From NCBI GenBank assembly GCA_033675265.1, contig JAUJYZ010000074.1:372001-436000 (forward strand): 64,000 nt of DNA, in the 5' to 3' direction. The notes beneath the pieces are model-generated. The model searched no databases. It saw nothing but the letters and a program-made list of their open reading frames with translations, and was not told the origin of the DNA. Positions 23,201 to 30,829 of this stretch are shown here, in pieces (position 1 is the stretch's first letter; the number at the start of each line of letters is the position of its first letter). Source of the stretch: Actinostola sp. cb2023 (taxonomy: Eukaryota; Cnidaria; Anthozoa; Actiniaria; Actinostolidae). Position numbers and translations under genes: made by a program.

Positions 23201-23719
23201 GAAAAATAATGTTCCAAAAGGCCACTTCAACTATACATCAATGTATTTATGAAGATACAAGACTCCCTTTACCTTGCTAGATAGATCATCACAGACAAAA
23301 CAATAACACTTTTCACAGTATTTCTCATTGTTTGCAGATTGTACTGTTTGTACTGCCATGCAATGTGTAGGATATCTGGTAAACGTATGCATCTTACAAT
23401 GTTCTCTGGGGTGTGGGAATTGAACTCCCTTGCGATCAAACGTTACGGCCAAATCAGAATCAGTCTGTTGACTAGTGTTAATCTCTGCTGTTCGTCTTTC
23501 TTCTTCAAGCCTTTGCTTCTTTTGGGGTGAATAGTTTTCTGGTTCAACAAAGGTCACCTCGTCGTCATAGTCATCATCTGGAATAAATACTACTTTGCCA
23601 TTGTCTATTATGTGGTATGATTTCTTTCTCTTTACTCTGCAATTTTCTTTATCCACGTTGTCGCTTTCGTCACTACTAAGGACTATTTCTACTATCTTGT
23701 TGCCATGGATACCTGCCAT
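6622..23719 (-). CDS. Large multi-exon gene, unidentified; Cys/His-rich N-terminal module
   Basis: Exons in transcript order: 23719-23273, 22668-22564, 22331-22262, 21933-21756, 20587-20450, 19245-19204, 18670-18533, 18352-18218, 17409-17168, 16676-16459, 15517-15437, 15018-14911, 14770-14690, 13404-13271, 12749-12661, 12089-11959, 11061-10877, 10484-10379, 9676 or 9695-9587, 8393-8294, 7953-7855, 6702-6622. All have GT-AG ends. Phases agree from the first exon to 10379 and from 8294 to the stop. The joints around the 9587 and 8393 exons do not fit, so small exons may be missing there. The start ATG at 23719 has a good context (AACCATGGC). The N-terminus is acidic and basic, followed by a probable zinc module: HC, YCEKCYCFVCDD, then across an intron CELWK and HCNA. 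The remainder looks helical (for example KALNMAMTYLTG and ELIELLVQVGRFNEA). I cannot name the family. Confidence 0.75.
6888..7719. mobile_element. 832-bp inverted-repeat element (B)
   Basis: Left end GGAGCCCATAAGTAGGAGC and right end GCTCCTACTTATGGGCTCC are exact complements, followed inward by ATCCATGC/GCATGGAC. A tandem block near 6990-7060 repeats AAATAAAACGAGTTGCTGC. No transposase frame. Fragments of the same family occur at 23838-24091 and 30590-30716. It lies in the last intron of the large minus-strand gene. Confidence 0.85.
7786..7850. mobile_element. Short G-rich element with AACCTGAG ends, copy 1
   Basis: TAACCTGAGTTTCAGGCCCA followed by purine-rich GGGGGGATAAGAGGGGGAGA and closing with CTCAGGTTA. 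It shares its left half almost exactly with the longer element at 33916-34234. It ends 5 bp from the exon boundary at 7855, on the intron side. Confidence 0.65.
8870..9390. repeat. 36-bp minisatellite (TTCCACAGGAAGCCCAATAT unit)
   Basis: About 13-14 units of CTCTTCCACAGGAAGCCC plus AATATATTATCCCACGCA. Because 36 is divisible by three, a long minus frame spans it, but its product is only the periodic string ILGFLWKSAWDN. It lies in an intron of the large minus-strand gene. Its complement resembles the 34-bp unit at 13.6-14.6 kb. Confidence 0.95.
9424..9543. mobile_element. 120-bp MITE with 9-bp target duplication
   Basis: Ends TAGACTGCAAAACAG and CTGTTTTGCAGTCTA are inverted over about 27 bp with one or two mismatches. 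The 9-mer ATAATTGGG is repeated directly outside both ends (9415-9423 and 9544-9552). A 9-bp duplication is typical of Mutator-like transposition. No coding capacity. Confidence 0.85.
9885..10310. repeat. 45-bp minisatellite
   Basis: Units of GTATGGACCGTCTGCCTTAT plus GGAGACCCTGTTACACACCCCGGTA with variants. The 45-bp period keeps frames open on both strands, giving frames of 85 to 272 codons with a 15-residue period (DRLPYGDPVTHYGST on plus). I regard them as repeat by-products. It is intronic to the large minus-strand gene, between the 10379 and 9676/9695 exons. Confidence 0.92.
11176..11600. repeat. (TAA)n followed by a dispersed repeat
   Basis: A (TAA)n tract (about 11186-11257) is followed by TTGAAAAAGCGCATTACATA and a stretch with TCGTGCCCTACTC, GTGGTGTGGGTTCTTTTACA and GTGGTCATCCGAGCCACGC. 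This looks like a tail-first interspersed repeat of a kind I associate with cnidarian genomes, but I cannot assign the family. No gene. Confidence 0.5.
12430..12625. repeat. (GAAT)n-type microsatellite
   Basis: Imperfect tetranucleotide tract of GAATGAATGAACGAATGGAT. Minus frames rich in IHSF are artefacts of the repeat. It lies in an intron of the large minus-strand gene, just beyond the donor of the 12749-12661 exon. Confidence 0.9.
13555..14645. repeat. 34-bp minisatellite (ATTGGGTTCCCTGTGGTAGA unit)
   Basis: About 30 units of ATTGGGTTCCCTGTGGTAGA plus GTGCTTGCACTAAT. A roughly 350-bp block occurs twice (order of shortened and GTGATTGCACTAGC units), so part of the array was duplicated as a segment. 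It ends about 45 bp from the exon at 14690-14770. Confidence 0.95.
14838..14880 (-). mobile_element. tRNA-like SINE fragment
   Basis: On the minus strand TAACAGCTCAGTGGTTAGAG fits a pol III box A within a tRNA-like D arm, followed by CGCCTGATTAGTATCC. No box B is present at the expected distance, so this is a SINE head or a decayed tRNA rather than a working tRNA gene. Confidence 0.45.
15560..15842 (-). mobile_element. tRNA-derived SINE, minus orientation
   Basis: Reading the minus strand from 15840: GCAAGGGTGGTTGAGTGGTG is box A-like and GGTTCAATTCA is box B-like about 45 bp later, so the head resembles a tRNA. The body contains GAGGGTTTTCTCTGGGCACT, and the tail region GTGGGAACACGACTCTCACA recurs at 17600-17730 and 42030-42110. 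Probably an interspersed SINE family. Confidence 0.6.
15990..16097. mobile_element. About 108-bp MITE (AACACTTAAT ends)
   Basis: AACACTTAATGACCGG at the left and CAATTAAGTGTTT at the right are inverted, with inner inverted motifs GGGAAACAATTAATTTTGTT and AACAAAATTAACTGG. Non-coding and intronic to the large minus-strand gene. Confidence 0.6.
16928..17143. mobile_element. 216-bp inverted-repeat element
   Basis: GAGCTTAAGCAGCAGACGTT at the left and the near-complement ACATCTGCTGCTTAAGCTC at the right. The match continues inward (GACGAATG...CATTCGTC, GGCAATCTATGA...TCATAGATTGCC). It sits just beyond the donor of the exon ending at 17168. Confidence 0.8.
17876..17996. mobile_element. About 121-bp MITE (AGTGGAACCCGG ends)
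   Basis: TAGTGGAACCCGGTTAATGC pairs with GGCCGGGTTCCACTGTA, and GTGTCCGTATTAACCGGGTG is repeated in between. A similar end (ACAGTGGAACCCCGTTAG) is present at 53391. Confidence 0.65.
18770..18908. mobile_element. 139-bp MITE with 32-bp perfect ends
   Basis: CTTATTAGATGTTTTCTCGG continuing to ATTACGGGCT at the left is exactly complemented by AGCCCGTAATACCCGAGAAA and onward at the right. It is intronic to the large minus-strand gene, about 100 bp upstream of an exon. Confidence 0.85.
19430..20375. repeat. 17-bp minisatellite (GGACACCTCCCATAAGT)
   Basis: About 55 units of GGACACCTCCCATAAGT / GGACATCTCCCACAAGT. A 17-bp period cycles through all frames and keeps several long frames open on both strands (317 codons on minus, periodic MGDVHLWEMSTCGRC). 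These are not credible genes. Intronic. Confidence 0.95.
20591..21235. repeat. 109-bp tandem repeat, about six units
   Basis: Units begin GAAATGAACCAAATATTATA and end GAGGTACAATACATGTA, with more than 95% identity between units by eye. The first unit starts at the splice acceptor of the exon 20450-20587: on minus GGTTCATTTCTAG is the real acceptor, while the other units read GGTTCATTTCTAC. Confidence 0.93.
21330..21410. mobile_element. Small foldback repeat (TAGCCTGAGAAAACAGCTG), copy 1
   Basis: AGCCTGAGAAAACAGCTGCC at the left and GGCTGTATTCTCAGGTGA at the right, with TCTCAT...ATGAGA inside. A second copy lies at 58478-58550. Confidence 0.6.
22788..23098. mobile_element. Imperfect inverted-repeat element
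   Basis: GTGTTCACTGTGACGTACAT matches the right side inverted (GACGTCAATG, AACAGTGAACATC). Inside, CAATTGAAGAGGTCCCTGCA pairs with TGCAGGGAGCCCTTCAATTG. Old and diverged. Intronic to the large minus-strand gene. Confidence 0.5.
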
Positions 23720-23837
23720 GGTTAACTGACACCTTACTTGTTTTGATAGTTTCACATTCTGAACTGAAATATGAACAAACTTGCTTATTTCTATATCATT
23801 ATAATAAGTAGAGGTAATCATACAGTTTTGCGTCAGG

Positions 23838-24091
23838 AAATGACCAATCACTGTGCACTTCCGGTTTTATTTGCAGCAACTCATTTTATTTGCAGCAACT
23901 CCTTTTATTTGCAGCATCTCGTTTTATTTGTTGCAACTCGTTTTATTTGCAGCATCTCATTTTATTTGCCGCAACTCGTTAATTTGCAGCAACAGTGATT
24001 GGTCAATTTCGTGTTCTAAAAATAGCCAAACTTGTTCAAACGCCATGACAGATTTTAATAGTACATGGATGCTCCAACTTATGGGCTCCTG
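23838..24091. mobile_element. Element B fragment
   Basis: Contains GACCAATCACTG, repeated TTTTATTTGCAGCAACTC units, CTAAAAATAGCCAAACTTGTT and the terminus CTCCAACTTATGGGCTCC, all shared with 6888-7719 in the other orientation. The outer left end is missing. It lies about 120 bp upstream of the start codon of the large minus-strand gene. Confidence 0.7.
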
Positions 24092-25642
24092 TTTTGAGTT
24101 CAATTTGGAAATCATTTGCACAAGTGTGTTTTTCAAAGAGTTTAAAAATTTGAGCTCTTTGAAAACACACAAGTGCAAAGTAAGGGCTATGGAATGGTCA
24201 CTGCAAAATCTGAGCGAGTCTCAAAATCTCGTCGTTCCAGGAAAGAGTCTCGGATTCCAGATTTCGTAAAAATCAATATGCAGCTTGAAATCTGGAATTG
24301 TCAACTTTCAAAGAAAATATAGTGAAGTCTCGGGCTCAGATTTTAAAACAAGTGTCTCGGTGTCTCCGCTAGTTTCGGATTTGACCATTCCATAGCCCTA
24401 AATTAGTCCAAATTGAATGAGAAATCACATGATTACCAATTAATAATATTCATGAAAAAATTGCAGTGCAAATTACTTTTCAACTGCACTGCTCTTAGCC
24501 AATCAGAATCGAGAATTTTTTTCATGAATATTATTATTATTATTATAATACAAAGATGCAGTCGCCATGTTGGATGAACCAACAACAGAAGCTAATGAAG
24601 AATGCTTTGTTTATGAATTGTGGATTGTTTACATTTGTACCTATGCGAATATATGTTGACTGGGGTACAGAAGACGGCGAGTGACCATTCATAAATCGAT
24701 ATAATTGAGAACATAAGCATATTTGTACAACTGCATCTGGCTTCTGTCGTACATCGTCATGTAAATCATTAAACGAACCAAAACTGGCAAAAGAGCGCGA
24801 AAGCTGTACCAGTTACACAGTGTTATTGTACTTTGTATGTACATGTATGCTTTATATGAATATCAATTCACGACGGGCATAAAGTATTGTTTAAACTGAA
24901 TTCCTCTATGAGGAATATCTCTCTCAAATGTTGTGAGAACTCATAACAACACGTGTTTCAATTCATGAACGCGGAACTCTGACAACTCAACAAAGTCGTG
25001 TCTTCTTTCCAATTTGTGTCGGATATTTATGCAGCTATTTTGCAAACATGCGTACAAATATGGGCAGTTTTAAACAATGGCTAGATAAAATACTATTTTA
25101 AGTATCTGTTTCTTTGGTAAGAAGAGGAAATAAGCCTTATTTCGGCAGTAAACTCACCGTATTTTGACCGTCACTTCGCTCGACTTTTTGTGTTTCATTC
25201 AATATTCGCGCCTTTTACAGGTATCCCATCATGCAATGGTGACGTCCCAGGATGCATCACTGCACGGTAGTAAAATAGGCAAAAATGTAAAAAAAACATT
25301 TAAAAAATGAAAATTTGAAAAGTATTTTGAGATTTTGAATTTACTCACTAAAACTGAAACTGAAGCTCTCAATGCAAATTTAGGCCACTAGAACAGATAA
25401 TTTCCTAATATTGATCGTCAGTGGAATTATTTTATATATAATAATATATATTTAAGTTTTCTCTTCGTTTTGACTTATATTCACTTATGTGTATACAAAG
25501 AGATCGGATAAAAAAATGGGAAAAGGAATGGAAATGTATGAGCCCACGGTCATGCGCTCAGCGGAGTCCCTCATAAGAACAAGAAATCACAAGACCATTT
25601 GGAAATCGTTGTGAAATATCGTTGATAAAAGGCTCTAAAAAC
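24092..25642. other. Intergenic, between divergent genes
   Basis: No exon seen. This is the shared upstream region of the large minus-strand gene and LAMTOR5. It includes a small inverted-repeat element at 24442-24537 (AATAATATTCATGAAAAAAT and its complement) and a local imperfect duplication near 24110-24180 (GAGTTTAAAAATTTGAGCTC). A promoter may lie in the last few hundred bases before 25643, but no clear core motif is visible. Confidence 0.5.
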
Positions 25643-28403
25643 ATGGAAAAGCCACTAGAATCACACGTTGATGATTTGTAAGTATTACTCTTGTCCTTAT
25701 GCCGTGTTTTTTTGTTGTGTTTTTATGTAGATAACTGCTATTATGATTTTACTGTGGTAGAATGTCTGAGCACGGTGTTATAGGGGTTCTATGTGTGGAC
25801 GATCAAGGCCTGGCTTTGACAGGTAATCACTTCTAGTCCTTCTAGACGAACAAATATCAAACCTAAGAATACTATAGGTTAAGAATGAATGTCATTATTC
25901 AAGGAGTTACGTTTTATGTACGTCAAAAATTGAGTTCTTGTCATGTCGTTTGAATCTTGGAAATGTACTTTTTAAAACCTCCCCACAAAAGCACAAGCTA
26001 CATTAATACCGTACTGTCTTAGAAGTATATACATTACAGGGGCGGATCTAGAGATTTTGAAAGGGGGGTGCACCACTAAGGGACCGTAAGGCCCCTTCTT
26101 CTAGGGGGGTGTGGGGCATGTCCCCCCCCCCCCCAGAAAATTTTGAAATCTAGAAGCTCGAAAATGCAATTTCCATCCATTCTGGGCATCAAATGGTGGG
26201 GAGACGTGGGCGGGGGCACCAAAAGTCTGAATTTTTATAATCTTCCAAATTGTTTCTTTACAGGTGAGGATGCCCCCTTGGATCCGCCCCTGTATTAAAG
26301 ATTAAAGATTAAATTCATATATGGCAATGGCCAATTTATTTACAGTGTATGTCAATGATTAATGTATTTTTTATTTCTAAAGCAAAGGGCACAGCCAACC
26401 CAGTGCATGCTGGTCCAGTATTGAATCTAGCAGAATGTGCAAAGAAGCTATATCCAGATATTGAACCTCACCCTGTAATTTGCCTGGAATCTGATGCCTG
26501 GTACGTATCTTTACTACATTGATCCACCAGGGGAGGGGGAGGAGGCTGCTCTATATACTACATACATACATGTATACATGTATGTACAGTGTATCTTTAC
26601 TACATTGACCCACCAGGGGAGGGGGAGGAGGCTGCTCTATATACTACATACATACATGTATACATGTATGTACATGTACAGTGTATCTTTACTACATTGA
26701 CCCACCAGGGGAGGGGTAGGAGGCTGCTCTATATACTACATGTACATACATATCATGTACATGTATCTTTGCTACAATTGACCCACCAGGGGGAGGGGGA
26801 GGAGGCTGCTCTATATACTACATGTACATACATATCATGTACATGTATCTTTGCTACAATAGGCCATATGCACTAACGGGTCACGTGACCCAACTTTCTC
26901 AAATCAAGCAGCAGTGTCAAAATGAACTCCAGAAATGAAAAGAGCAGCTCGATATTAGTAAGAAGGCGAAATTTCAGCTTATAATGTTTAACACAGCAGA
27001 AATGGCATGAAATATAAAATTGCAAATTTTATTAAGATTCATATGGAAAAATGTGCTGGATGGCAAAAAATGCCATCCAATGCATTTTCCAAACAAATTA
27101 TTAGAAAACACTCGATTTTATATTTCATGTCATTTCTCCTGTGTCAGACGTTATGACCTGAAATTTCGCCTTCTTACTAATATCGAGCTGCTCTTTTCAT
27201 TTCTGGAGTTCATTTTGACACTGCTGCTTGATTTGAGAAAGTTGGGTCACGTGACCCGTTAGTGCATATGGCCTATTGACCCACAGGGGGGAGGGGGAGG
27301 AGGCTGCTCTATATACTACATACATACATGTATACATGTATGTACATGTACAGTGTATCTTTACTACATTGACCCACCAGGGGAGGGGGAGGAGTCTGCT
27401 CTACATACTACATACATATCATGTACATGTATCTTTGCTACAATTGACCCACCAGGGGAGGGGGAGGAGGCTGCTCTATATACTACATACATATCATGTA
27501 TACAGCTATTTCAAAAAACGTTGATAATTCTAAATAGTGCATTCCAAGACCGAAATGCATTTTAGGACTCGTGTAATATTGTCTAAAGTAATATAAATAA
27601 TAATAATTTTTTTTTTTGTGTGTGTATTCCATCAGAAACAACATACTAGCTCCATATGGCGAACAAATCGCTGTATATTTACTTTTTATTTCAAAATAAT
27701 GAAGCCCACAATGCCCTTTGGTCTTGGAATGCACTATTCAGTATGCAGTATTCAGTTTTCAACGTTTTTTGAAATAGCTGTATGTATCTTTGCTACATTG
27801 ACCCACCAGGGGAGGGGGAGGAGGCTGCTCTATATACTACATACATATCATGTATATGTATATTTGCTACAATTGACCCACCAGGGGAGGGGGAGGAGGC
27901 TGCTCTATATACTACATACATATCATGTATCTTTGCTACAATTGACCCACCAGGGGAGGGGGAGGAGGCTGCTCTATATACTACATACATATCATGTATA
28001 TGTATCTTTGTTACAATTGACCCACCAGGGGAGGGGGAGGAGGCTGCTCTATATACTACATACATATCATGTATATGTATATTTGCTACAATTGACCCAC
28101 CAGGGGAGGGGGAGGAGGCTGCTCTATATACTACATACATATCATGTATATGTATCTTTGTTACAATTGACCCACCAGGGGAGGGGGAGGAGGCTGCTCT
28201 ATATACTACATACATATCATGTATATGTATATTTGCTACAATTGACCCACCAGGGGAGGGGGAGGAGGCTGCTCTATATATACTACTTACGCGTGCCAGG
28301 TTAAAACTCATTTTTTCATTTTTTTTTTCACTATTATTTCAGTAATTTACTGGTGAGAACACAAGACAAAGTCACAGTAGCAATACACAAAGTGCCATCC
28401 TGA
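25643..28403 (+). CDS. LAMTOR5: LAMTOR5 (HBXIP), Ragulator subunit
   Basis: Four exons with matching phases: 25643-25677, 25761-25822, 26383-26500 and 28343-28403 (TGA), 91 residues in total. This equals the usual length of the family. Recognisable blocks in order: GVIGVLCVDDQGLAL, then KGTANPVHAGPVLNLAECA, then PVICLESDA, then KVTVAIHKVPS at the C-terminus. They match the roadblock-type fold of LAMTOR5 (human blocks GVLCTDSQGLNL, HAGVISVLA, VCLESDN and ITVAVHKMAS). The family forms part of the pentameric Ragulator complex on lysosomes, which anchors Rag GTPases for mTORC1 activation by amino acids. Intron 3 (1842 bp) consists almost wholly of a 75-bp satellite with two transposon insertions, which would be transcribed and spliced out. 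Confidence 0.93.
26038..26293. mobile_element. GGGGCGGATCC-ended repeat, copy 2 (complete)
   Basis: CAGGGGCGGATCTAGAG at the left and CTTGGATCCGCCCCTG at the right are inverted ends. The interior has a poly-C run and AGAAAATTTTGAAATCTAGA. It lies in intron 2 of LAMTOR5. Confidence 0.75.
26861..27274. mobile_element. Foldback element with 117-bp perfect arms
   Basis: Left arm 26861-26977 (starts AGGCCATATGCACTAACGGG) is identical, in reverse complement, to 27158-27274. A weaker match continues towards the centre (ATGACATGAAATATAAAAT motif). The satellite gives the empty site (CTACAATTGACCC). The filled site reads CTACAAT, element, ATTGACCC, implying a 2-bp AT duplication. Confidence 0.92.
27503..27780. 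mobile_element. MITE with CAGCTAT...ATAGCTG ends (D), copy 2
   Basis: Ends CAGCTATTTCAAAAAACGTT and AACGTTTTTTGAAATAGCTG are exact complements. The satellite empty site ATCATGTATATGTATC becomes ATCATGTATA, element, TATGTATC, which is a TA duplication as made by Tc1/mariner transposases. Non-coding, 278 bp. Confidence 0.92.
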
Positions 28404-30589
28404 AAGACATTCTTGTTTTAATTCACAATACTTTATAAACAGTTCATGTTACAATAATTTATAAATATAATAATTTGTCAAGTTGAAATAGCAAAAAATA
28501 CATTTCGAAATCGTTGATTAAGTTATCATAAGTGTGAACAAGAAAATGGATGTCTTTTGATCCTTCCATCAGCCATTCGTTGATTTGATTGTCATTAGTA
28601 TGTATGTACATGTATGTGGGTGTGGGTGTGTATGTGTGTATGCATGTATGTATGTATGTATGTATGTATGTATGTAGGCAGACAGTAAAGCAATGTTTCA
28701 ACTAGTAATCACACAAGTGCAAGCACAAGGCCATTTGTTTAAATTCACTATGAAAACAAACTAATGCGAGTAAATGTTTTTACCATTTTCTTGCATCACT
28801 AGAAGAAAACCATTGTTTGTCCATGTAGTTACTGATATGGAAAGTTAAACAGTTACTTTTGTATACATTGATATGAGAACTAAACATTTATAGACTTGAT
28901 CAAGAAGATTCTTGTAGGTTGTGTGAAGATTCATCAATAGTTTGTATCATCAACCTGTGGTATTTTATTTTAACCGAGCTTTCGAGCAACTTGCTCATCT
29001 GCTTCAGGGTTACAGATGTTTCAAGTGTAATTCCAAAAATACATGTAAGCAAATACATAGCACGAGGAATAACAAACATAATAGAGCGAGAGCAAAATAA
29101 AAGGCAATTGTGCGCACGAGCTGTTTACATGAATAAATCGAATAATAATCAAGTTGGACTAAAGAGAGAGCAAAATAAATAAATAAACAAATAAATAACG
29201 ACTAACAATAGCAGCAGTAGACCTATTATAAGCTAAGGTAACTTGGCGGTAGAAATTTATAGACTTGTCATACTTATACCTGTACATGTCGATCTTGACC
29301 ACTGTTGCCATGGTAACTAAATTTATAATGTACGTAATGATTCGAAAAAGCCCCCTCCTTCCAATAAGCGCCCCCTCCCGAATAAGAGTCCCTCTTGATC
29401 GACCTCGATTTTTGAATAAGCATCCCTCCCATTTTGTTTAGTGTACTGCCACAGCACATTACAGCGAAGCAGGTCTCCTTAGCATTTCAATTTCTATTTC
29501 ATCTATGTGAAAGCAAATTTCTTTCAATCGGCATATATCTCCCTTAAACTTATGTGATCCAACTCCATGAACGTACAAAGCCATTTTTTCGCCTTGTCTT
29601 TAGTGTTACCCCCTTTAAATAGAGAGTTTATTTATTATTATTATATAATAATTCTTGATACTGTTCCAGTTTTCGTTAATAAAGTTCTGTTATATCGACT
29701 CAGATTTTGGTATGTTCCGAAAAAAAAAAGCGCACCCTCCCTAATAAGCGACCCCCTCGACCCTCAAAAAATCTAGCCTGCTTCATTCAAGTTTTGGATT
29801 CACTGAGCTTATTATTTTATACACACGCTTCACTGTCAATATAAAGCCGAATAGTTGAGCGAAACTGACTCAAAATTGCTTTGTTTTTAAATTCAGTACC
29901 TTCTTTAATACTGCGCCGGTACTCAGACATTCAAAAAGTCGGCTGGAACTTGTGGGGAACTTGTCAATTAATCAAATTCAAAACTCAAACGAATTGAAAA
30001 CTAAACTGATACATTCTTCGACCAAATGATCCATAATGCCGGCAGCTCAAAATCATATTTGGTTTCCATTTGGTGGGTCTTCTGACTTTTATTTTGAAGT
30101 TTTCTGATTTTTCATGTTGATTGACAGAGCGAAAAAACAAATTACAAGCCAATGCAACTGCCTAAATAGACTATCGCTTTCAATGCACCTTACTTGACTT
30201 TAACTTTGACTTTCTAACGTTTCAGAGGCACAACGCTTCATAATACGTTTGTATTTCTCCGTGAGGTAAACAGGAACTGATATTTCTGATCAGAAAACAC
30301 GCGTTCACATTATCTATCCTCGAAACTCTGCCACGAAACCGCCTGGCCATCACTTCAATTCAAATCCTGTAAGTTCACTTCGTTCGGGAAACGCAGTCTA
30401 GAATTTTAGGTCAAGGTTCAAAGTAGCGGCCTATGGAATCCCGGGAAGTTGTTGGTATGATAAAATTGTGAATCAGACACAAAGAAAACTGGATAATCCT
30501 GAATTTTGTTTGTACATTCATCTCTTCGGGTCTTTCGAAATTCCGCCATTTTATTTTTGACGTGAAACCGGACATGAAACCGCCATACC
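28404..30589. other. Intergenic, repeats only
   Basis: No exon recognised. Visible pieces: a (TATG)n tract at about 28600-28675, a segment with CGAGCTTTCGAGCAACTTGC at 28975, and two C-rich AATAAGCGCCCCC-type pieces at 29340-29410 and 29720-29770 that resemble each other. No clear poly(A) signal for LAMTOR5 is seen right after its stop. Confidence 0.45.
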
Positions 30590-30716
30590 GGAAACATTCT
30601 CTGATTGGTCAATTGACCTTCTTTCGCGGAAAAACTGTTCTAAAAATAACCACACTTGTGAAAACGCTGTGACACAGACCCAATATAGAGCATGGACGCT
30701 CCTACTTATGGGCTCC
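30590..30716. mobile_element. Element B remnant upstream of the TRIM gene
   Basis: CTGATTGGTCAATTGACC, CTAAAAATAACCACACTTGT and the terminus GCTCCTACTTATGGGCTCC match one end of 6888-7719. The other end is absent. It stops about 110 bp before the TRIM start codon, so it sits in the presumptive promoter. Confidence 0.75.
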
Positions 30717-30829
30717 TGGCATAGGTCAAGAGGCAGACGTTTCCATAGCAACCAACCATGTGTTCAGAATTCCCAGAAATCACTGAATGAGTTGCTGTTT
30801 GTAAAAACCCCTTTATTAAACAATCAAAC

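Larger units (their letters stand above)
26501..28290. repeat. 75-bp satellite in LAMTOR5 intron 3
   Basis: Units contain TTTGCTACAATTGACCCACC, AGGGGAGGGGGAGGAGGCTG, CTCTATATACTACATACATA and TCATGTATATGTAT. It is split into three blocks (26501-26860, 27275-27502 and 27781-28290) by two insertions. Frames such as PPGEGEEAALYTTYI are products of the 75-bp period, which is divisible by three. The purine-rich strand could form unusual structure. Confidence 0.95.

Noticed and set aside
27618..28345. Frames of 172-228 codons (PPGEGEEAALYTTYI, HQGRGRRLLYIL)
   Set aside because: Product of the 75-bp satellite in the LAMTOR5 intron. The LAMTOR5 splice pattern explains the locus.
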